From Bryobacteraceae bacterium (GTDB taxonomy: Bacteria; Acidobacteriota; Terriglobia; Bryobacterales; Bryobacteraceae), in contig JAPWUP010000020.1 in NCBI GenBank assembly GCA_028275505.1, forward strand, positions 1 to 34,084: 34,084 nucleotides of DNA, in the 5' to 3' direction. Numbering within the stretch: the stretch's first letter is position 1; each line of letters begins with the position of its first letter. This document shows, in pieces, positions 24,892 through 32,071 of the stretch. The translations under genes were made by a program, and so were the position numbers. The notes under the pieces are model-generated. The model was not told the origin of the DNA. It saw nothing but the letters and a program-made list of their open reading frames with translations, and did no database searches.

Positions 24892-26112
24892 TCACGGACC
24901 CCCGAAACGCGCCGCCACGTACTCCTCCAGCATGCGCAGGAATCGCTCCGTCATCTCCTCGCCTTCCAGCGTCGCCACGCGCTTGCCGTCCACGAACACC
25001 GGCGCCCGCGGTTCCTCCATGTTCCCCGGCAGCGAGATTCCGATGTCGGCGTGCCGCGACTCCCCGGGACCATTCACCACGCAGCCCATCACCGCCACTT
25101 TCAGGTTCTCAATGCCCGGATACTTGCTGCGCCACTCCCGCATCCTGCGCGCCAGATACTCCTCCACTTCCGCCGCCATCTGCTGAAAACGCGTGCTCGT
25201 CGTGCGACCGCAGCCCGGGCATGCCGCCACCTGCGGCAGAAAGCTTCGCAACTCCAGCGCCTGGAGGATCTGCTGGCAGACGCGCACCTCCTCGGCACGG
25301 TCCCCGCCCGGCGCCGGCGTCAGCGACACCCGGATCGTATCCCCGATCCCTTCTTCCAAAAGCACCGCCAGCGCCGCCGTGCTGGCCACGATCCCCTTCG
25401 TCCCCAGCCCCGCCTCCGTCAGTCCCAGATGCAGCGGGTAATCGCACCGCGCCGCCAGCTCGCGATAAATCGCAATCAGATCCACCGGCGCGCTCACCTT
25501 CGCGCTCAGAATGATGCGGTCGTGCGGCAGCCCGTAACTTTCCGCCGCCGCCGCCGATTCCAGCGCGCTGGCCACCATCGCCTCCCGCATCACGCTGCGC
25601 GCATCCCGCGGCTCCGCCCGCCGCGCATTCTCGTCCATCAACCGCGCCAGCAACCCCTGATCCAGCGATCCCCAGTTCACCCCGATCCGTACCGGCTTGC
25701 CGTACTCCAGCGCCGTCTCAATGATCGCCCGGAAATTCTCGTCCGAGCGACGACCGATATTCACGTTGCCAGGATTGATCCGGTACTTGGCCAGCGCCCG
25801 CGCACACTCCGGATAGCGCTTCAGCAGAATGTGCCCGTTGTAATGGAAATCTCCCACCAGCGGCACGCGCACCCCGCGTTTCTCCAGCTCTTCCGCGATC
25901 CGCGGCACAGCCGCCGCCGCCTCCTCGTTGTTCACCGTCACCCGCACCAGCTCCGATCCCGCCGCTGCCAGCTCCGCCGCCTGCCGGACCGTCGCCTCCA
26001 CGTCTGCCGTGTCCGTGTTCGTCATGGATTGCACGACAATGGGATGCGGATAGCCGATCTTCACTCCCCCCACGTCCACCACCGTCGTGCGCCGCCGCCC
26101 AGTGCTCTTCAT
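24892..26112 (-). CDS. ispG: 4-hydroxy-3-methylbut-2-en-1-yl diphosphate synthase (IspG/GcpE)
   Basis: A 406-residue iron-sulfur enzyme of the MEP isoprenoid pathway, reducing MEcPP to HMBPP. The N-terminus [20 protein letters not shown] and [12 protein letters not shown] are typical. The three cluster cysteines are seen as ACPGCGR and [10 protein letters not shown]. The single-domain-plus-cluster length (about 400 residues) is the short bacterial form without the plant/Chlamydia insert. ATG 26112 is chosen; two in-frame GTG codons at 26115 and 26118 are alternatives. A -10-like TAAACT lies 7 nt upstream and no Shine-Dalgarno is visible, suggesting a leaderless mRNA. Confidence 0.96.
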   Translation of the reverse strand: MKSTGRRRTTVVDVGGVKIGYPHPIVVQSMTNTDTADVEATVRQAAELAAAGSELVRVTVNNEEAAAAVPRIAEELEKRGVRVPLVGDFHYNGHILLKRYPECARALAKYRINPGNVNIGRRSDENFRAIIETALEYGKPVRIGVNWGSLDQGLLARLMDENARRAEPRDARSVMREAMVASALESAAAAESYGLPHDRIILSAKVSAPVDLIAIYRELAARCDYPLHLGLTEAGLGTKGIVASTAALAVLLEEGIGDTIRVSLTPAPGGDRAEEVRVCQQILQALELRSFLPQVAACPGCGRTTSTRFQQMAAEVEEYLARRMREWRSKYPGIENLKVAVMGCVVNGPGESRHADIGISLPGNMEEPRAPVFVDGKRVATLEGEEMTERFLRMLEEYVAARFGGP

Positions 26113-26119
26113 CACCACC

Positions 26120-26125
26120 AGTTTA
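26120..26125 (-). promoter_or_regulatory. Putative -10 element of ispG
   Basis: TAAACT on the minus strand, 7 nt before ATG 26112. The predicted transcription start falls on or next to the start codon. No -35 match is seen. Confidence 0.35.
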
Positions 26126-26176
26126 GCCGCTGCCCGGGCGCCCGCTCCTGCCGCCTTCCCTCCTCCACAACTGCGT

Positions 26177-26182
26177 TACACT
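26177..26182 (+). promoter_or_regulatory. Putative -10 element of the UroD-like gene
   Basis: TACACT on the plus strand, 6 nt before ATG 26189, in the 76-bp divergent spacer with ispG. The expected transcription start coincides with the A of ATG, and no ribosome binding site is present. Confidence 0.38.
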
Positions 26183-26188
26183 GGCGCC

Positions 26189-26899
26189 ATGACGCCGCGC
26201 CAGAAATGGCTCGCCCTGCTCCACGGCGTACCCTGCCCCGGCCCCGTCTGCGATTACTGGGCCACCCCCGAAGTTACTCGCCTCCTGCTCGCCGAGTTAC
26301 ACTGCCCGGACGAAAAAGCCCTCTGGATGAAACTCGGCGTGGATAAGTGCATCTTTCTCGCTCCCCGCCATCCCCGCGCCCGCGAAGATACCTGGCACAT
26401 ACCTTCCCTGTTCAGCGTCTGGGGAGTACCCACCCGCAAGGTTCCCTATCTCGACGGCCTCGGCACTTACGAGGAAGCGGTGGACCCGCCGCTGGCCCGC
26501 GCCGCCTCCGTCCGCGACATCGAAACCTACCCGTGGCCCGAGCCTTCGGAATGGGACGCCTCCGAGCTGCGCGGCCAATGTCTCCAGTGGACCGGATATC
26601 CCATCGTGGGCGCCAGCTACGAGCCTTTCTACCCTTACTGCCGCCTGCGCGGCATGGACCGGCGCGAGCTCGCCGCCGAGTTCGGACACCGCGTCATCTT
26701 TCACGGAGCGTTGGACAACCAGATCACCCTGCCCTTCGGAACCCCGGAGGACGTCAAACGCGAGGTCCGGGAAAACCTGGCGATCTTCTCCCGGGGCCGC
26801 GGTTATATCGTTGCCCCTTGCCACAACCTTCAAGCGAATACGCCCACGGAAAACATCCTCGCCCTTTATGAAGCGGTGGCGGAATTCCGGCCGCAGTGA
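26189..26899 (+). CDS. Uroporphyrinogen-decarboxylase-superfamily protein, apparently with an internal deletion
   Basis: A 236-residue protein of the UroD/methyltransferase superfamily. The N-terminal half matches secreted-sugar-type UroD-like proteins of this phylum (TPRQKWLALLHG, then YPIVGASYEPFYPYCRLRGMD). The C-terminal part is the barrel end: EFGHRVIFHGALDNQITLPFGTPEDVKREV, then PCHNLQANTPTENILALYEA. Members are usually about 340-390 residues. The roughly 110 residues that normally lie between the RGM helix and the late FG-x-R-x-x-FHG strand, including the His/Cys metal region, are missing while the frame stays open. It may be an inactive or altered protein. Not heme-synthesis UroD itself. 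The start ATG follows TACACT by 6 nt. Confidence 0.75.
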   Translation: MTPRQKWLALLHGVPCPGPVCDYWATPEVTRLLLAELHCPDEKALWMKLGVDKCIFLAPRHPRAREDTWHIPSLFSVWGVPTRKVPYLDGLGTYEEAVDPPLARAASVRDIETYPWPEPSEWDASELRGQCLQWTGYPIVGASYEPFYPYCRLRGMDRRELAAEFGHRVIFHGALDNQITLPFGTPEDVKREVRENLAIFSRGRGYIVAPCHNLQANTPTENILALYEAVAEFRPQ

Positions 26900-26981
26900 A
26901 CGTTTTCCCCACCCAGCTGCCTGCGTCTCCCCTTCCACCGGTCGTCCCCGGGTAAGTTCTCGCCCTCGATCTAAGTAACTC

Positions 26982-27003
26982 AGGCCGCCCGCCTGCGGCT
27001 TTT
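26982..27003 (+). terminator. Weak hairpin-T terminator after the UroD-like gene
   Basis: GCCGC (26984-26988) pairs with GCGGC (26995-26999) around a 6-nt loop, extended by one G-T and one A-T pair, and runs into TTTT (27000-27003). It lies 83 nt beyond the stop codon in a 282-bp spacer that holds no other gene I recognise. The short T-run makes this uncertain. Confidence 0.38.
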
Positions 27004-27181
27004 CCCCGATTCCCCGCCCCCACTTTTCCCGTTACCATCGGGCTGAGGCGCATGGCGGCGAAGGTGTCCCCTCACCTGGTACTCCAGCGCCGTCTCGACC
27101 TCAAAACAACAGCAGAAAAAAGGTGCCCAACGCCCACCAAATCTTTGAAGTGCTCCATCAGCTTGCTCCCGAGGTCTATTT

Positions 27182-27670
27182 ATGAGCGTCGCTCCTGATT
27201 CTGCATCCGGCTCCGCGGCCCCTGCCGCCTGCTCTCATCCCCTGCCCGATCGCACCGTCCGCGTCCTCGCCGTCAGCTCCGCCGAAGAGGATCTCCGCTT
27301 CCTCCGTCACCTGTTCGCCCATTCCAACTGGGTGATCTACACCGCTCGCGGCTGCGCCGAGGCCGCCGACTTCCTCCGCCGACACCCCATCCCCGTCATC
27401 CTCTGCGATTCCGAACTGGCCGACGGCACCTGGCGGGACCTGCTGCGAACGGCGGGCGCCTCCGCCCCCGACTCCCTCGTCATCGTTACTTCCCGCGCCG
27501 CCGACGACTTCCTCTGGGCTGAGGTCCTCAACCTCGGCGGCTACGACGTGCTCATGAAACCCTTCGACCCCGACGAGGTCATCCGCGTCATCAGCCTCGC
27601 CTGGCTCCACTGGAAAAACTTGCGCGAACGGATCAAAATGCGAGAGGCGTTGCTGGCCGGCCAGGTCTGA
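27182..27670 (+). CDS. Stand-alone degenerate receiver (response-regulator-like) protein
   Basis: A 162-residue protein: a 25-residue low-complexity head, then one receiver domain and a basic C-terminal helix. The phospho-acceptor equivalent is Asp76 (VILCDSEL), with Thr103 (VIVTSRA) and Lys126 (YDVLMKPFD) present. The acidic pair that binds Mg2+ after strand 1 is replaced by Ser32-Ser33 (VLAVSSAEEDLRFL). No output domain follows. A protein family with NLGGYDVL-KPFD and this replaced pair is, from memory, common in acidobacteria. It may act without classical phosphorylation. GAGG lies 7 nt before ATG 27182. No histidine kinase is adjacent. It converges on suhB with a 3-nt gap. Confidence 0.82.
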   Translation: MSVAPDSASGSAAPAACSHPLPDRTVRVLAVSSAEEDLRFLRHLFAHSNWVIYTARGCAEAADFLRRHPIPVILCDSELADGTWRDLLRTAGASAPDSLVIVTSRAADDFLWAEVLNLGGYDVLMKPFDPDEVIRVISLAWLHWKNLRERIKMREALLAGQV

Positions 27671-27673
27671 AAC

Positions 27674-28489
27674 TTACTGGCCCCCAATCGTCGGCAACGG
27701 CGTGCGAAACCGACCGGCAAAAATTTCCCCGAAAAGCTCCAGTAATTCCTCGTGCACCCGCCCGTTGTCCGCCATGACGTGCGGCGACTTCAGCGTCGCC
27801 GGCCCCCCGCGCATGTCCGTCACCTTGCCCCCGGCTTCCTCCACCAGCAGGATCCCCGCCGCCATATCCCACGGGTTCAGGCCGAACTCCCAGTAACCGT
27901 CCAGCCGCCCACACGCCACATAAGCCAGATCGAGCGCCGCCGAACCCGCCCGCCGGACTCCGTGCGACACCATCGCCACCTGATAGTAAAAATGCACGTT
28001 CACGTTCAGGTGCCGCTTGCGGCTCGGAAAGCCCGTCGCCAGCAGGCTGTCCGCCAGCCGCTCCCTCTCCGACACGCGGATCCGCCGCCCGTTCAGCCAC
28101 GCCCCCGAGCCCCGTTCCGCCTCGAACAACTCCTGGTGCAGTGGATCGTAAATCACCCCGCACACCACGTTCCCGTCCTCGGCCAGGGCGATGCTCACGC
28201 AAAACGCCGGAAAGCCGTGCGCAAAGTTCGTCGTACCGTCCAGCGGATCTATGTACCAGCAGTAGCGCGATCCTGAATCCGCCCCGCCGCTTTCTTCCGC
28301 CACGATTCCGTGGCCCGGAAAATGCGACCGCAGGCGCTCCACGATCAGCGCTTCCGAGGCGTGATCGGCCTCCGTCACAAGATCGAACTCCCCCTTCAGC
28401 TTGTATCCCACCCCCCGGTCGAAGTAACCCAGCAACAGCGCGCCTGCCTCCTGCGCGATTTCGCGGGCCGTCTCCAGATAGGATCCCAT
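27674..28489 (-). CDS. suhB: Inositol monophosphatase family protein (SuhB-like)
   Basis: A 271-residue Mg2+-dependent phosphatase. Metal ligands are visible: Glu65/Glu66 (AEESG), Asp81 and Asp84 in IDPLDGTTNF, and Asp208 in NPWDMAAG. VTEADHASE near residue 38 is the usual first-helix motif. Substrates in this family include myo-inositol phosphates; CysQ and FBPase relatives have similar motifs, so specificity is open. In E. coli SuhB also acts in rRNA transcription, which may matter because it lies 10 nt downstream of an Hfq-like RNA-binding gene. GGGA just before ATG 28489 is a weak ribosome site. Confidence 0.9.
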   Translation of the reverse strand: MGSYLETAREIAQEAGALLLGYFDRGVGYKLKGEFDLVTEADHASEALIVERLRSHFPGHGIVAEESGGADSGSRYCWYIDPLDGTTNFAHGFPAFCVSIALAEDGNVVCGVIYDPLHQELFEAERGSGAWLNGRRIRVSERERLADSLLATGFPSRKRHLNVNVHFYYQVAMVSHGVRRAGSAALDLAYVACGRLDGYWEFGLNPWDMAAGILLVEEAGGKVTDMRGGPATLKSPHVMADNGRVHEELLELFGEIFAGRFRTPLPTIGGQ

Positions 28490-28499
28490 TCCCTGCGGA

Positions 28500-28757
28500 C
28501 TAACTTTCTTCGTAGAGATACTTGATGTCGTGCTTGAAAATGAAAAGATTGGGCGCCCCCTGGCGCGTCAGACGGATGAACGAGGCATCGTAATATTCGA
28601 TCGTCCCGGTTACTTCCTCGTTATCGCGCAGGCGCACCCGCACCGGGATCTCATTATCAATCAAATGCCGCAAATAACGGACTTCCTCGAACGTCTGCTC
28701 GGGAGCGCGCGCCTTGGCCGATTTTTTCTTTTTCTTCTTCTTTTTCTCCGCGCTCAC
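28500..28757 (-). CDS. hfq: Hfq-like LSm RNA-binding protein with poly-lysine head
   Basis: An 85-residue protein. Residues 5-12 are an uninterrupted run of eight lysines, followed by a basic linker; the LSm core covers about 23-83. Sm1 reads VRVRLRDNEEVTGTIEYYDA, then SFIRL; Sm2 reads NLFIFKHDIKYL, in place of the enterobacterial Y-K-H-A-I-S-T. This is the acidobacterial Hfq-like type. It should form a ring that binds sRNA or mRNA; the lysine head probably adds RNA affinity. Start GTG 28757, with GAGGTGAG just upstream. It is the middle gene of a minus-strand operon, 30 nt after the VWFA gene and 10 nt before suhB. The A-rich lysine codons form runs of up to six A. Confidence 0.85.
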   Translation of the reverse strand: MSAEKKKKKKKKSAKARAPEQTFEEVRYLRHLIDNEIPVRVRLRDNEEVTGTIEYYDASFIRLTRQGAPNLFIFKHDIKYLYEES

Positions 28758-28787
28758 GCCTCACCTCGGCGTCCCCGCCCGCTGCGC

Positions 28788-29720
28788 TTACGGCGCCTCA
28801 CGCCAGCCGCGTCCTGCGGGCGCAGACTCCTCATAATAGCCGCTTCGCGCCGACACCTGCAAATCCGGCCGCCGCACCCGCACCTCCAGCCGGTGGAACC
28901 CGTCCTTGCTCCGTGGCACGCCCCGCGGATAAAAGCCCAGCAAATACTGCGTCCTCAGCTCACGCAGAATCTCGCTGAAGGCCTGATCCAGCGCCGGCCC
29001 CAGACTGGGCGCGAACACCCGTCCTCCCGTGCCCAGCGCCAGCCCCGTCAGCGCGTTCTCCCCGCGTATGTTGCGCCCCGGATCGTTCTTGATCGGCATC
29101 ACCAGAATGGGATAAATCACCGCATCCGCCAGGTGCGCCGCGCGCAAGGCTTCGTGGTAACCTTTCACGCTGGTCGTGTCGCCCCCGTCGGTAACCACCA
29201 CCACCACCCGCCTTCCTTCCCGGCTTTCCAGGTCCTGACAGGCCAGGTACAGCGCATCGTAAAGGCTTGTGCCTCCCTCAGGCTTCAGCCGCTTCAGCGC
29301 CGCCTCGATATTCTCTACCCTTCTGGTGTACCCCGTCCGCCGCGTCACCTCGTAGTTGAACGTGTACAGGGCGATCGCATCCCCCGGATGCCCCTCGCTG
29401 AAGAATGCCTTCAAAAACTTCCGCACCGACTCCACTTCGTAGCGCAGCTCGATCGCCGTCGAAAGGCTTGTGTCCAGCAACAACGCGACCGAAAGCGGCT
29501 GCTCCGTCCGCCGCTCGAACACCGCAATCTGCTGCTCCACCCCTTCATCCCGCACCACAAAATCGTCCTTCTCCAGCGCCCCCACCAGCTCGCCCGCCAC
29601 GTTCCTCACCGTGGCCAGAATCCTGACTAGCCTGACGTCCACACGATACACTGGCTCCTGCGGCGCACTTACTGCCGCCGCAAGCAACGTCAGCCAGAAA
29701 CGTCTCGACAATCCCGCCAC
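28788..29720 (-). CDS. VWFA-domain protein of the acidobacterial type
   Basis: A 310-residue exported protein. A short signal peptide (SRRFWLTLLAAAVSAP) precedes VYRVDVRLVRILATV, the N-terminal beta segment of the 'VWFA-related acidobacterial domain'. The VWA domain follows with a MIDAS motif Asp83-x-Ser85-x-Ser87 (LLLDTSLSTA), GGTSLYDALYLA, and VVVVTDGGDTTS. These residues bind a divalent ion and protein ligands. The C-terminus (QYLLGFYPRG...GFHRLEVRVRRP) is also typical of the family. Its role is unknown; periplasmic or surface protein binding is plausible. Start GTG 29720 is preferred. It leads the operon with the Hfq-like gene and suhB. Confidence 0.9.
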   Translation of the reverse strand: MAGLSRRFWLTLLAAAVSAPQEPVYRVDVRLVRILATVRNVAGELVGALEKDDFVVRDEGVEQQIAVFERRTEQPLSVALLLDTSLSTAIELRYEVESVRKFLKAFFSEGHPGDAIALYTFNYEVTRRTGYTRRVENIEAALKRLKPEGGTSLYDALYLACQDLESREGRRVVVVVTDGGDTTSVKGYHEALRAAHLADAVIYPILVMPIKNDPGRNIRGENALTGLALGTGGRVFAPSLGPALDQAFSEILRELRTQYLLGFYPRGVPRSKDGFHRLEVRVRRPDLQVSARSGYYEESAPAGRGWREAP

Positions 29721-29728
29721 TCGGCCCC

Positions 29729-29737
29729 ATCCTAGCA
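29729..29737 (-). promoter_or_regulatory. Extended -10 element upstream of the VWFA gene
   Basis: TGC-TAGGAT on the minus strand (29737-29729), 8 nt before GTG 29720. The predicted transcription start falls within 2-3 nt of the start codon. It is back to back with the -10 box of the divergent beta-propeller gene. Confidence 0.38.
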
Positions 29738-29767
29738 GACCCCAACCCCTCTCTACCGCTTCCCGGC

Positions 29768-29773
29768 TACAAT
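29768..29773 (+). promoter_or_regulatory. Putative -10 element of the beta-propeller gene
   Basis: TACAAT on the plus strand, 9 nt before ATG 29783, in a 62-bp divergent spacer. No Shine-Dalgarno and no clear -35 are seen. Confidence 0.4.
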
Positions 29774-29782
29774 GAGCTTTCC

Positions 29783-30892
29783 ATGCTCAGCCGCCGCCAG
29801 TGCCTGCTCATCCCTGCTCTCATGGCTTGCCGCCGGCGGCGAGCCTCCGCCTTCCCCGGTTACGCTCTCGTCGCTTTGCCCGAAGCCCGCGCCGTCGCCG
29901 CTGTGGACCTTCGCAGCTTCTCACTGGCCCGCCACATTCCTCTGCCCGCATCCCCAAGCCTCCTGCTCTCGCATCCCTCCCGACCCCTCGCCTGGGTTCT
30001 GGCGCCCGAAGCCGGGCTGCTCTGTGAGCTCGACCTCGCCCGCCTGCGCGTTGCCAGGCAACTCCAGATCGCTCGCTCCGCTCTCTCCATGCGCCTCACT
30101 GCCGGCAGCGACGCGCTCTGGATCCTCTGCCGCGAACCCTCCCAACTGGTCGGCGTCAGCCTCGATCGCTTCCAGCGCTTTGTCCAGATCAGCCTGCCCT
30201 CCTCCGATCCCCTGGACTTCGATCTCTCCCGTTACACCCCTTGGGCCGCCGTCAGCTTCGCTTCCACGGGCGCGGTCAGCTTCGTAGACCTGGAAGCCCG
30301 CCGCAGCCTTCCGCCCGTGCACTTCGGACGCCGCGCGGCCACCGTTCGCTTTCGCTCCGACGGGCGCCTGCTCCTGGTCGGGAACGCCGATCAGCCCGCC
30401 CTCACGTTCCTCGAAGCCCCCTCCGGCGCCGTCGTCGTTCACCTGCCGCTCGCCATCCTCCCGCGCAACTTCTGCTTCAAAGCCGACGGCGGCCAGCTCT
30501 TCCTCACCGGCCCTGGTTCTGACGTGGTCGTCATCGTCTACCCCTACCGCACTGAGGTGGCCGAGACTATCCTCGCGGGCCGCGCCCCCGCAGCCATGGC
30601 TGTCTCGACCCAACCCGAATTCCTCTTTGTTGCCAGCCCGGAAACCGGCGACGTCAACATCGTCGAGATCGAGACCCGCCACGTGGTCGCTGCAGCCACC
30701 GTCGGCGCTGGCGTCCAGGCCCTCGCCGTCACCCCCGACAATCAGTTCGCTCTCGCGCTCAACGAACGCGCCGGCGCCCTCGCCGTCATCCGCATCCCCA
30801 CTACGGTCCGCCGCCGCCTCCGCCTCGCGCCCCTGTTCACCGTCGTCGCCGTCGGCCCTCGCCCCGCTTCCCTCGCCATCGCCAGACTCTGA
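29783..30892 (+). CDS. Putative lipoprotein with YVTN/cytochrome-d1-like beta-propeller
   Basis: A 369-residue protein. The N-terminus MLSRRQCLLIPALMAC looks like a lipoprotein signal with a lipobox (LMAC, Cys16) followed by basic residues. The rest is a series of short beta repeats of about 40 residues, each with a 'hydrophobic strand - D/P-x-G-x-V - strand' rhythm (for example VALPEARAVAAVDLRSF, VASPETGDVNIVEIETRHV, LALNERAGALAVIRIP), as in YVTN beta-propellers. These form ligand- or protein-binding scaffolds in the periplasm. No catalytic residues are recognised. The radical SAM gene begins 34 nt downstream. An alternative is a soluble exported protein if the lipobox is not used. Confidence 0.75.
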   Translation: MLSRRQCLLIPALMACRRRRASAFPGYALVALPEARAVAAVDLRSFSLARHIPLPASPSLLLSHPSRPLAWVLAPEAGLLCELDLARLRVARQLQIARSALSMRLTAGSDALWILCREPSQLVGVSLDRFQRFVQISLPSSDPLDFDLSRYTPWAAVSFASTGAVSFVDLEARRSLPPVHFGRRAATVRFRSDGRLLLVGNADQPALTFLEAPSGAVVVHLPLAILPRNFCFKADGGQLFLTGPGSDVVVIVYPYRTEVAETILAGRAPAAMAVSTQPEFLFVASPETGDVNIVEIETRHVVAAATVGAGVQALAVTPDNQFALALNERAGALAVIRIPTTVRRRLRLAPLFTVVAVGPRPASLAIARL

Positions 30893-30902
30893 ACCACACC
30901 CT

Positions 30903-30908
30903 TACAAT
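30903..30908 (+). promoter_or_regulatory. Putative -10 element of the radical SAM gene
   Basis: TACAAT in the 34-bp gap after the beta-propeller stop, 18 nt before ATG 30927. It would give a leader of about 12 nt; GGGG just before the ATG is a poor ribosome site. Confidence 0.3.
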
Positions 30909-30926
30909 GAAAGTCATCTCCGGGGC

Positions 30927-32060
30927 ATGCTCGCTCTCCGCCGCCGTTTGGCCGCTGTGAGCCGCCGCTGGCGGGAAGCCCGCCTCTTTGCCCACGCGAT
31001 GACCCGCCCGTACGCACCCGTCGTCGCCCACCTCATCCCCATCCGTCGGTGCAATCTCGCCTGCACCTACTGCAACGAATTTGACGACCACTCGCCGCCC
31101 GTGCCCCTGTCCCTCCTCCAGGCTCGCGTGGACCGCCTCGCCGCCCTCGGCGTACGCGCCATCACTCTCAGCGGGGGCGAACCGTTGCTCCACCCTCACA
31201 TCGCAGAAATCGTCGCGCACATACGCGGCCGCGGCTTGCTTGCCAGCTTGATCACCAATGGCTACCTCCTCTCGCAACGCCTCATCGAGGCTCTCAACGA
31301 CGCAGGTCTCGACTACCTCCAGCTCAGCGTGGACAACCTCGCGCCGGACGGCGTCTCCATGAAATCCTGGCGCCCCCTCCAGCCCAAACTCCGCTGGCTT
31401 TCGCGCCAAGCCCGTTTCGCCGTGAACGTTAACCTCGTGCTCGGCATTGGCTCGCCTCGACCCGAGGACGCTCTCACCATCGCCGAACAAGCCCGTGCGC
31501 TGGGCTTCCACGTCACTGTCGGACTCGCCCACGACGGCTGGGGCCGCCTGCGTCCTCTCACCGACCGCGAGCGCGCCGTCCATGCTCGGCTCACCGCGCT
31601 CCGTCGCGCCTCCTTCGCCGACTTCGCCTCCTACGGCCAGTTCCAGCAAAACCTCATCGCCGGACGTCCCAACGACTGGCATTGCCCCGCCGGCGCTCTA
31701 TACCTCTATGTGTGCGAGCGCGGCCTCGTCCACTACTGCTCCCAGCAACGCGGGCGGCCCGGCATCCCCCTCGAGAACTACTCGCTGGAAGACTGCCGCC
31801 GCGAATATCACCGCACGAAACCCTGCGCTCCCTTCTGCACCATCTCCTGCGTCCACCAAACCGCCATGCTCGACCAGTTGCGGCGCCAGCCCCTTCAGGC
31901 CTTCGAACGCTGGTTTTCGAACTCCGACGGATGCACCCGCCTGCCCGTCGGCGTGCGCGTCCTGAAGGCCCTCTTCCTCCCGCCCTCGCTCGGCGGTAAA
32001 CGTCCGCGCCTCACCCGCTTCTTCACCCGCCTCGCTCTGCGCGCCCTCGGCCTGCGTTAA
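30927..32060 (+). CDS. Radical SAM protein with SPASM-like C-terminal cysteines
   Basis: A 377-residue protein. The radical SAM cluster motif C-x3-C-x2-C is Cys42, Cys46, Cys49 (RRCNLACTYCN). The SAM-binding LSGGEPLLHP is at 81-90, and LQLSVDN at 131-137. Seven more cysteines lie at 253, 263, 271, 290, 300, 304 and 308 (CPAGALYLYVC, then CAPFCTISC), a layout like SPASM/twitch domains that hold an auxiliary 4Fe-4S cluster in peptide- or sugar-modifying enzymes. No precursor peptide is visible nearby, so the substrate is unknown. ATG 30927 places the motif at the expected distance; the frame is open to 30627 inside the previous gene. The stop TAA overlaps the -10-like box of the next gene. Confidence 0.88.
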   Translation: MLALRRRLAAVSRRWREARLFAHAMTRPYAPVVAHLIPIRRCNLACTYCNEFDDHSPPVPLSLLQARVDRLAALGVRAITLSGGEPLLHPHIAEIVAHIRGRGLLASLITNGYLLSQRLIEALNDAGLDYLQLSVDNLAPDGVSMKSWRPLQPKLRWLSRQARFAVNVNLVLGIGSPRPEDALTIAEQARALGFHVTVGLAHDGWGRLRPLTDRERAVHARLTALRRASFADFASYGQFQQNLIAGRPNDWHCPAGALYLYVCERGLVHYCSQQRGRPGIPLENYSLEDCRREYHRTKPCAPFCTISCVHQTAMLDQLRRQPLQAFERWFSNSDGCTRLPVGVRVLKALFLPPSLGGKRPRLTRFFTRLALRALGLR

Positions 32061-32063
32061 ACT
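32058..32063 (+). promoter_or_regulatory. Putative -10 element of the aldolase gene
   Basis: TAAACT, whose first three bases are the stop codon of the radical SAM gene, lies 8 nt before ATG 32072. Predicted transcription starts at or beside the ATG. Confidence 0.33.
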
Positions 32064-32071
32064 GCCAACTT

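Noticed and set aside
28738-28757. T-rich stretch on the plus strand considered as a terminator
   Set aside because: It is the complement of the lysine codons at the start of the Hfq-like gene, with no stem before it.
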